Of a stretch of 6,084 nt of DNA, positions 1-4,321 are shown piece by piece. The DNA lies in assembly GCA_018058445.1 (NCBI GenBank), contig JAGOZY010000075.1, forward strand, positions 1 to 6,084. Direction: 5' to 3'. This DNA comes from Negativicutes bacterium. Lineage in GTDB: Bacteria > Bacillota > Negativicutes > JAGOZY01. The notes beneath the pieces were generated by a model. That model saw only the letters and a program-made list of their open reading frames with translations, was not told the origin of the DNA and ran no database searches. Position numbers and translations under genes: made by a program. Positions within the stretch are counted from its first letter, which is position 1. Every line of letters begins with the position of its first letter.

Positions 1-570
1 GAATATCATTTTTACAATTTATTATCGCTTCCTAAAAGAATTGGTAATGTGCGGATACTGCGGGGAATTGAGGCTAATATCATAGACCGACAAGGCCAAC
101 TTGATATGAGTCTGGATTTAGTAGGCCGTCTGGATATTGTTCTGGCTGGGCTTCATTATGTTTGTTATTCTGGTGGGACTGTGGAGGAAAATAGTCGTGC
201 TATGGCTCAGGCTATGGCGAATCCATTCGTAGATATTATTGTTCATCCAGGTAATCCAGAATTTGAAATTTCACCGGAAATCATTATGGAAGCTGCTGCA
301 AAGTATCAATGTGCAGTGGAAATTAATAATAGCTCCCTTGTTTATACCCGAAAGGGAAGTAAGCCTTTTTGTAAAAAAATAGCAGAACTTGCTAAAGAGT
401 ACGGAACTTTTGTATCGATCGGAAGTGATGCTCATTTTGTTGATCGAGTGGGTGAATTTGATGGAGCAGCAGAGCTTCTTCAAGAAATTGGAATGCCAGA
501 AGAGCTGATCTTAAACACATCTCAGAAAACGCTCGATGCTTATCTGTTGCAAAGGCGAGCGAGACGATGA
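1..570 (+). CDS. PHP-domain phosphatase, YcdX-like (5' end outside window)
   Basis: The reading frame is open from the first base, so this is the C-terminal part (189 residues) of a longer protein. The family's usual length is about 245 residues. The GTG at 49 is an internal valine, not a start, because the 16 codons before it continue the family pattern leading into the VRILRGIEANI motif. PHP metal-binding motifs appear in family order (counting from codon 49): Glu8 in GIEANI, His36 in AGLHY, His66 in HPGNP, and Asp127/His129 in GSDAH. The conserved EINNSS and RKGS segments are also present. YcdX-type proteins are cytoplasmic, trinuclear-metal phosphatases or phosphoesterases whose physiological substrate is uncertain. 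The gene ends TGA, 20 nt before the next gene, and probably shares a transcript with it. Family assignment is firm from the motifs; the substrate is unknown. Confidence 0.9.
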   Translation, partial: EYHFYNLLSLPKRIGNVRILRGIEANIIDRQGQLDMSLDLVGRLDIVLAGLHYVCYSGGTVEENSRAMAQAMANPFVDIIVHPGNPEFEISPEIIMEAAAKYQCAVEINNSSLVYTRKGSKPFCKKIAELAKEYGTFVSIGSDAHFVDRVGEFDGAAELLQEIGMPEELILNTSQKTLDAYLLQRRARR

Positions 571-590
571 TATAAAGAAGGAGAGAACCA

Positions 591-1013
591 ATGACTTACG
601 GAATGATTCTGATGGTTAATAATGTGCAATGTTCATTGGACTTTTATTTATCTCTTCCTGGTTTTAGTTTTGAGCTAGGAACCGCAGCGTCGAAAGAAAT
701 TAGATTTGAAAGAACTGAGGAAGAATTTCTTTTTGCAGCTCTGCGGGTCGGTGAGCAGAAGCTAATGATTCAAACAAGAGAGACTTTGGGAGCAGATGTC
801 CCCCAACTTTTAAAGATTGAGCAGCTAGGGGCAACTGGTGTGCTATATTTTGATGTGGAAAATGTAGATCATTTATATCAAGAGTTAAAAGAAAAAAATA
901 TTCCCATTGTGAAAGAAATTAATGACAAATTTTATGGTCGCCGCGAGTTTTATATACAAGATCGTGATGGTTATTTCCTTGGTTTTTCTCAACTAATAGG
1001 AACTCATAAATAA
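591..1013 (+). CDS. VOC superfamily (glyoxalase/bleomycin-resistance fold) protein
   Basis: A 140-residue protein with the two beta-alpha-beta-beta-beta halves of the vicinal oxygen chelate fold. The first half opens with MILMVNNVQCSLDFY and runs to about residue 62. The second opens with TGVLYFDVENVDHLYQEL (from about residue 82) and closes with GRREFYIQDRDGYFLGFSQ (residues 116-134), the usual C-terminal signature of single-domain VOC proteins. Glu119 in that segment sits where many members place a metal ligand. Members include glyoxalases, dioxygenases and drug-binding proteins, and nothing here separates these, so no substrate is proposed. The ATG is preceded by a strong SD (AAGGAG within 577-582). 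It lies 20 nt after the PHP phosphatase gene, with no terminator between, so co-transcription is likely. It ends in a bidirectional terminator whose stem begins inside the TAA stop codon. Confidence 0.85.
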   Translation: MTYGMILMVNNVQCSLDFYLSLPGFSFELGTAASKEIRFERTEEEFLFAALRVGEQKLMIQTRETLGADVPQLLKIEQLGATGVLYFDVENVDHLYQELKEKNIPIVKEINDKFYGRREFYIQDRDGYFLGFSQLIGTHK

Positions 1014-1050
1014 AAAGTATCTCAAAGCAGTTGCTTTGAGATACTTTTTT
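1012..1050. terminator. Bidirectional Rho-independent terminator between convergent genes
   Basis: A perfect 18-bp inverted repeat pairs 1012-1029 with 1032-1049. The formal loop is 2 nt, so the top A-T pair is probably open. The core is GTATCTCAAAGC / GCTTTGAGATAC, flanked by A5 on the left and T6 on the right, so a U-tract follows the stem on either strand. It terminates the VOC gene (plus) and the exported-protein gene that ends at 1058 (minus). Confidence 0.92.
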
Positions 1051-1057
1051 ATATTTA

Positions 1058-1936
1058 TTAGAGTGAGTTGATGAAGATATCGCTCAAATCAACAGCTTCC
1101 GTGTTTGTCTCTGTAGGATGAGTAATTACATAATCGAAAGCCACGGTGGCAATCATGGACTCTTGGCTTAAAATAGGGACTGGATAGTCAGAGCCTGTTT
1201 TGAAGAGTAGAGGTTTCCAGCCACTTTCAGTGTCCACCCAAACTTTTAAAGAGCGACGAGTACGGCTATTTGGATTATATTCTTCATAAGAAAGAAGCTG
1301 GTTGACACTTCCGTCAGAGCGTAAGTTTTGGCGTTGGACAAGTACTTGGATTTTATCAAAATCGCTATTGCTGCTTTTGATAAGTCGAAGTGAAGGTGTA
1401 TGAACCCATGCCTCGCCTTTATCTGGCTGCCGATAAACTTGAAGCCAACCTTTGGGGTCTGTACTCCATGTAGGAGTTCGGTCACCCATCAAGGAAGCTT
1501 GTTCTTCAGTCAAAATATAAGGGGCTCGTTTTGCAATCTTTGTCTTATTTTTTAAGATATAGGCGCCATCAATGAATCCATCGACACCTTGAGGATCAAA
1601 AATCCAATCATGAGTATCTGGTGAGATGACATCTGTGTTGTTGGTTTTTTCCCAGCGAAGTTCGGTGGGAAACTCGAAAGATTTTCGGCTAATTAAATCA
1701 GTTAAATCTCGCTCGTCGATTATTCCAAGGCCTTTTGCATTAATTCGATAGTGACTTGTATAAAGGTAAGGGACAATATCACCGTTTGGCAGGGCGACTG
1801 GACGTATATCGATCGAAAGATATACTGGTGAAGTTTGATCTTCCCACATACCGATTTGCAACCAATTATTAGATGATGCCAATGGCAAGAAGGTGAGACA
1901 AAAGAGCAAAAGAAAAGAAGATATTCGTTTTAACAT
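1058..1936 (-). CDS. Exported protein of unknown function, tandem paralog A
   Basis: A 292-residue protein that I do not recognise by name. The ATG at 1936 is chosen because AGGAGG (1943-1948) lies 6 nt upstream; the in-frame TTG at 1951 overlaps that SD and is unlikely. The N-terminus has two basic residues, a hydrophobic stretch (about residues 7-19) and a likely signal-peptidase I site near LASS/N, so the mature protein should be outside the cytoplasm. A Cys lies in the hydrophobic core but there is no proper lipobox. The rest is hydrophilic, rich in Trp, Tyr and short beta-like segments, with no further membrane span and no recognisable catalytic motif. It is clearly homologous to the gene upstream (2019-2936): shared blocks include DIRPVALP, GxDGF, KNKxKI, TEEQASL, GDRxPxW, LSYExYxPNxRTR and an IATxA segment near the end. 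It probably arose by duplication. Binding or envelope roles are possible but unproven. Confidence 0.85.
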   Translation of the reverse strand: MLKRISSFLLLFCLTFLPLASSNNWLQIGMWEDQTSPVYLSIDIRPVALPNGDIVPYLYTSHYRINAKGLGIIDERDLTDLISRKSFEFPTELRWEKTNNTDVISPDTHDWIFDPQGVDGFIDGAYILKNKTKIAKRAPYILTEEQASLMGDRTPTWSTDPKGWLQVYRQPDKGEAWVHTPSLRLIKSSNSDFDKIQVLVQRQNLRSDGSVNQLLSYEEYNPNSRTRRSLKVWVDTESGWKPLLFKTGSDYPVPILSQESMIATVAFDYVITHPTETNTEAVDLSDIFINSL

Positions 1937-1970
1937 CGGGAGCCTCCTCAAAAGATGGATGTGAATCGGG

Positions 1971-2010
1971 AATAAAGAATTAGTCTGAGAGTAAATTACC
2001 CCCAGACTAA
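1971..2010 (-). terminator. Strand-specific hairpin, probable terminator or attenuator between the paralogs
   Basis: Positions 1980-1993 pair with 1997-2010 around a 3-nt loop. The outer 8 bp (TTAGTCTG/CAGACTAA) are perfect. Two inner positions (1988/2002 and 1990/2000) are A-C mismatches on the plus strand but G-U wobbles in minus-strand RNA, so a continuous 14-bp stem forms only in the transcript of the paralogs. The following minus-strand sequence is moderately U-rich (UUCUUUAUU). The hairpin starts 8 nt after the stop codon of paralog B. The weak U-tract would allow partial read-through into paralog A, and no good separate promoter for A was seen in the remaining 43 nt. Confidence 0.65.
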
Positions 2011-2018
2011 ATTTTTAT

Positions 2019-2936
2019 TTAGTTAATATCAGATATTTTTAGCCATTCATTAGGAAAGGTTTGAGGGCTGCTTTGAGGTTCAAAAAAGACGGGATTTTCT
2101 TTTAGATGGACAATTCCGTGGGCATAAGCCAACGTTGCAATTGCGGCATCTGGACTAAGTACAGTTACGGGGTAAGGGGTACGTGTGCGAAAGACAAGAG
2201 GTGTGATAGTGCTATTAGGCTGAATGCCCCATACCATCAAAGGTGAGCGTGTTCTTAGATTTGGGTCATATTGTTCATAAGAAAGTGTCCGCTTACTCGA
2301 TTGATCTGAATCAGCTTTGATATTTTCTCGCCACACAAGAACGCGGACCATCGGGTAGAGTTTGCCTACACCTTTAGAAAATTGGACAGAGCTGGTTTGA
2401 ATCCAGGCACGATTTCCGTTTGGCTGAAGATATACTTGCTGCCAACCATTGCTATCAATCGGCCATTCAGGAGCTCGATCTCCTAAACTAGCTTGTTCTT
2501 CAGTCATTTTAAAAGGTTTTTTCTTATCAATTTTAGCTTTGTTTTTTAAAAGATTGGCCATGTAGAGAAATCCATCAGCTCCGGTCCGATCGGTTTGCCA
2601 GCTAAAGTTATCAGCTGGAAATGTTTGGTATTTGCTTTCACCAAAACCGAGAATTTGAAGCTCTGAATCCAGAGAGAAAAATTTGTTTGATTGAAGATCA
2701 ATCAAACTGTTTGTAAATAAATAGCCACGATCTTGTAAGCTGGTTTTGTAGTAACTGGTATAGATGTTAGGAACAATTGTTTTTCCATCAGGCAGGGCGA
2801 CTGGGCGAATATCGGGATCCATCCAGATCATATCTTGACTGCCCATAGAACCGACATCTAACCAAGTTTTGGCTAGTCCTGTTGGTATAAAACAGAGGAG
2901 AAAAGCAATTAAAAAAGGAAAAATTTTCTTGGACAT
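2019..2936 (-). CDS. Exported protein of unknown function, tandem paralog B
   Basis: A 305-residue paralog of the next gene downstream; no named family is recognised. The ATG at 2936 has AAGGAGG (2943-2949) 6 nt upstream. The N-terminus MSKKIFPFLIAFLLCFIP is a typical signal peptide with a likely cleavage after GLA (residue 22). The mature part begins KTWLDVGSM, comparable to NNWLQIGMW in paralog A. Shared blocks keep the same order: DIRPVALPDG, IYTSYYK, GADGF, KNKAKI, TEEQASL-GDRAPEW, GWQQVYLQP, LSYEQYDPN-RTR, and VLSPDAAIATLAY near the C-terminus. Relative to A it has one residue less in the TEEQASL-GDR joint and a longer C-terminal tail after the last shared block (about 25 residues). There are no further membrane segments, cell-wall sorting motif or catalytic signature. 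It appears to be the first gene of a two-gene unit with a promoter at 2986-3014. Confidence 0.86.
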   Translation of the reverse strand: MSKKIFPFLIAFLLCFIPTGLAKTWLDVGSMGSQDMIWMDPDIRPVALPDGKTIVPNIYTSYYKTSLQDRGYLFTNSLIDLQSNKFFSLDSELQILGFGESKYQTFPADNFSWQTDRTGADGFLYMANLLKNKAKIDKKKPFKMTEEQASLGDRAPEWPIDSNGWQQVYLQPNGNRAWIQTSSVQFSKGVGKLYPMVRVLVWRENIKADSDQSSKRTLSYEQYDPNLRTRSPLMVWGIQPNSTITPLVFRTRTPYPVTVLSPDAAIATLAYAHGIVHLKENPVFFEPQSSPQTFPNEWLKISDIN

Positions 2937-2985
2937 AGGAAGCCTCCTTCATACAATTCAAAAGAAAAATAATGAATACTCTTCT

Positions 2986-3014
2986 ATTGTACCTGAAAAA
3001 AAGCAACTCGTCAC
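2986..3014 (-). promoter_or_regulatory. Candidate sigma-70-type promoter for the exported paralogs
   Basis: On the minus strand GTGACG (3009-3014, 4 of 6 to consensus) is followed after 17 nt by TACAAT (2986-2991, 5 of 6). Transcription would start near 2979, giving a leader of about 43 nt before the ATG at 2936. Spacing is ideal but the -35 is weak, so this is a prediction only. Confidence 0.42.
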
Positions 3015-3108
3015 ACAATGAGGGGAAAATAGTAATATAGTTGTTAGATTTTAGAAGAAAATTGACGAAAGAGTTAATTTATACTAGAAAGTTTTTTCGT
3101 GATAGTCC

Positions 3109-3137
3109 TTGTGATCAAATCAAAATTGAGTTATACT
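3109..3137 (+). promoter_or_regulatory. Candidate promoter of the peroxiredoxin gene, with possible operator just downstream
   Basis: TTGTGA (3109-3114) and TATACT (3132-3137) are separated by exactly 17 nt, giving a start near 3144 and a leader of about 40 nt. A second, weaker candidate lies upstream: TTGACG at 3062-3067 with TAGAAA at 3085-3090, also 17 nt apart. Immediately after the proximal -10, ATTATCA (3152-3158) equals one half of a Fur-type 7-1-7 box, but the other half matches poorly (about 3 of 7). Regulation by a Fur/PerR-family protein is therefore only a guess. The remainder of the 246-nt divergent gap holds nothing else recognisable. Confidence 0.5.
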
Positions 3138-3182
3138 ACTAAATAGGAACGATTATCAATTAAAAATAAGGAGGTATTTACT

Positions 3183-3716
3183 ATGCGTGTAGCTCATGGG
3201 GCACCTAATTTTGCAATGGCTAGTACTAAAAATATGGAGACTCTGACTGAGGCGGTCCGACTTGCGGATTATAAAGGTAAATGGTTAGTCCTTTTCTTTT
3301 ATCCTTTAGATTTCACGTTTGTATGTCCAACTGAAATTTTAGGCTTTCATAAACGAATTGGTGAGTTTAATAAATTGAATGCAGAAGTACTTGGAGCTAG
3401 TGTGGATAGCGTCCATTCTCATCGAGCATGGATTAAAGCTTCTCTCGCTGATGGTGGACTTGGTGGCGAACTTTCGTTTCCTTTGGCTTCCGATATGACA
3501 AAGCAAGTAGCTCGTGATTATGGCATTCTATTAGAAGATGAAGGAATTGCTTTACGCGGATTATTTATTATTGACCCAGAAGGCGTTTTACGCTATTCGG
3601 TTGTTACGGATCTGAATGTAGGCCGTAGTGTTGATGAGACTCTTCGTGTTCTTCAAGCGCTTCAAAGTGGTGGACTGTGTCCAATTGATTGGCATCCAGG
3701 CGAAGCAACTTTATAA
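3183..3716 (+). CDS. Typical 2-Cys peroxiredoxin (AhpC/Prx1 group)
   Basis: A 177-residue cytoplasmic thiol peroxidase that reduces H2O2 and organic hydroperoxides. The active-site signature PLDFTFVC is complete: Pro41, Thr45 and peroxidatic Cys48. The conserved catalytic Arg125 follows in ALRGLFIID, and the resolving Cys166 lies in GGLCPIDWHPGE, matching the family's CPxxWxPG. Two cysteines so spaced imply an intersubunit disulfide that must be re-reduced by thioredoxin or an AhpF-type reductase; neither is encoded nearby. A GGLG motif is present (residues 91-94), but the protein ends seven residues after the Trp of CPIDW, without the C-terminal Tyr-Phe helix. The sensitive-type over-oxidation signature is therefore incomplete. 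The ATG has AAGGAGG (3168-3174) 8 nt upstream. It is transcribed alone, with its own promoter and terminator. It may be called ahpC, prxU or tsa-like; no single symbol is secure. Confidence 0.94.
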   Translation: MRVAHGAPNFAMASTKNMETLTEAVRLADYKGKWLVLFFYPLDFTFVCPTEILGFHKRIGEFNKLNAEVLGASVDSVHSHRAWIKASLADGGLGGELSFPLASDMTKQVARDYGILLEDEGIALRGLFIIDPEGVLRYSVVTDLNVGRSVDETLRVLQALQSGGLCPIDWHPGEATL

Positions 3717-3731
3717 AATACCAACCTGCAG

Positions 3732-3767
3732 AAAAAACCACCACTCTTACGGAGTGGTGGTTTTTTT
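3732..3767. terminator. Bidirectional Rho-independent terminator between convergent genes
   Basis: A 15-bp stem pairs 3732-3746 with 3752-3766 around the 5-nt loop TTACG. The GC-rich core is CCACCACTC / GAGTGGTGG, with A6 before it and T7 after it, so it works in both directions. It follows the peroxiredoxin stop by 15 nt on the plus strand. On the minus strand it follows the stop of the small membrane gene (3782) by a similar distance. Confidence 0.95.
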
Positions 3768-3781
3768 GAGAGGCGATGGTA

Positions 3782-3964
3782 CTATTTTTTCGTAAAAAAA
3801 CTTTTGAAGTAATTCCAAAGACGCTTACTCGAAACGACTGCAAGAGCAAAAAGTGGTACTAAGAAAGGCATATAATTGCTAGCAGCGTTTAATAAAGTAC
3901 CGGAGTGAGCCAATCCAATTGCTGGAATTGTACAGAAATAAAAAACAAAAAGCCAAATTTTCAT
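3782..3964 (-). CDS. Small membrane or secreted protein in the CsoR operon, function unknown
   Basis: A 60-residue protein starting at the ATG at 3964. This start is chosen over the in-frame ATG at 4006 because AGGAAGGG lies 7 nt upstream and the product then begins directly with a hydrophobic export segment. Residues 3-19 form a signal peptide or membrane anchor ending GLA. If signal peptidase cuts there, the mature chain starts at His20 (HSGTLLNAAS). A second hydrophobic segment spans about residues 31-45, and the tail is basic and aromatic (KRLWNYFKSFFTKK). Its SD overlaps the csoR stop codon, with 13 nt between that stop and this ATG. Co-transcription with csoR is therefore near certain, and copper control follows by inference. 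It lacks CxxC or the metal-binding domains of CopZ or CopA. An N-terminal His is used for copper by some unrelated proteins, so a copper role is attractive but unproven. I do not recognise the family. Confidence 0.72.
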   Translation of the reverse strand: MKIWLFVFYFCTIPAIGLAHSGTLLNAASNYMPFLVPLFALAVVSSKRLWNYFKSFFTKK

Positions 3965-3977
3965 GATAAATCCCTTC

Positions 3978-4253
3978 CTAACGTAAATAATGACGAAGGG
4001 CCTCATTTAACTCTCGAATTACCTTCTCTTGAGAATTTTCTTCGAAAGCGTGAAGGAGACAGTGCTCAAGATGGTCTGAAAGAATAACTTTTGCTGTATT
4101 GTCGATTGCTTTTCGGATGGCTGCCAGTTGCAGAAGTACTTCGGGGCAATCTCGATTTTCTTCGATCATTTTTCGGACAGATCGTATGTGTCCTTCTACA
4201 CGGGCTAATCGATTAAGTACAGCTTTTTGATTTGGATGCTTGTGTTCCATCAT
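3978..4253 (-). CDS. csoR: CsoR-type copper-sensing transcriptional repressor
   Basis: A 91-residue, all-helical member of the CsoR/RcnR/FrmR family. The copper ligand set Cys-His-Cys is intact: Cys36 in RDCPEVL, and His61 and Cys65 in DHLEHC. The numbering equals that of the Mycobacterium tuberculosis protein (C36, H61, C65), and Glu81 also coincides, whereas residue 35 is Asp rather than Tyr. The family core RLARVEGHIRSVRKMIEE and the LLQLAAIRKAID helix are present. Such proteins bind DNA as the apo-form and release it on binding Cu(I). A matching operator sits in its own promoter, so it is autoregulated. Two adjacent ATG codons (4251-4253 and 4248-4250) are usable; AGGAAGGG (4260-4267) lies 6 or 9 nt away. 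FrmR, CstR or RcnR identity is less likely because the C-H-C set and the GC-rich palindrome both fit copper. Confidence 0.93.
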   Translation of the reverse strand: MMEHKHPNQKAVLNRLARVEGHIRSVRKMIEENRDCPEVLLQLAAIRKAIDNTAKVILSDHLEHCLLHAFEENSQEKVIRELNEALRHYLR

Positions 4254-4275
4254 CTAAATCCCTTCCTCTAATTCG

Positions 4276-4304
4276 ATTATATCCCCCTGGGGGGGATATG
4301 TAAA
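4276..4304 (-). promoter_or_regulatory. csoR promoter
   Basis: On the minus strand TTTACA (4299-4304, 5 of 6 to consensus) is followed after exactly 17 nt by a perfect TATAAT (4276-4281). The start would fall near 4269, only about 16 nt before the first csoR ATG, so the leader holds little besides the SD. The CsoR operator fills the spacer. Confidence 0.9.
4279..4299. promoter_or_regulatory. CsoR operator (GC-rich inverted repeat)
   Basis: Perfect 9-nt arms ATATCCCCC (4279-4287) and GGGGGATAT (4291-4299) surround the 3-nt centre TGG. This AT-flanked C-run/G-run palindrome is the established form of CsoR binding sites. It overlaps the end of the -10 and the edge of the -35 on the minus strand, so bound apo-CsoR would block RNA polymerase and copper would relieve it. 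No second copy was seen in the window. Confidence 0.9.
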
Positions 4305-4321
4305 TCAAATATTTCAATTAA

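Noticed and set aside
49..51. GTG at 49 as the start of the PHP phosphatase
   Set aside because: The frame is open back to base 1 and the upstream codons read as family-like sequence running into VRILRGIEANI. There is no SD before it, so the gene is cut by the window edge.
1949..1951. TTG at 1951 as the start of paralog A
   Set aside because: It lies inside the SD sequence AGGAGG that serves the ATG at 1936, and the latter gives a cleaner signal peptide.
3062..3085. TTGACG at 3062 paired with TATACT at 3080 as the peroxiredoxin promoter
   Set aside because: The spacer is only 12 nt. The pair TTGTGA/TATACT at 3109-3137 has 17 nt and is closer to the gene.
3109..3126. CRP/FNR-like palindrome around TTGTGATCAAATCAA
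   Set aside because: The half-sites do not match with the required spacing, and part of it is better explained as the -35 box.
3965..4006. ATG at 4006 as the start of the small membrane gene, giving a 74-residue product
   Set aside because: It overlaps the csoR end by 29 nt and lacks a good SD, whereas the ATG at 3964 has AGGAAGGG at 7 nt and starts directly with the export segment.
3905..4087. Plus-strand open frame of 60 codons antisense to csoR and the small gene
   Set aside because: There is no SD, the product is hydrophilic and unlike any family, and it lies opposite two well-supported genes.
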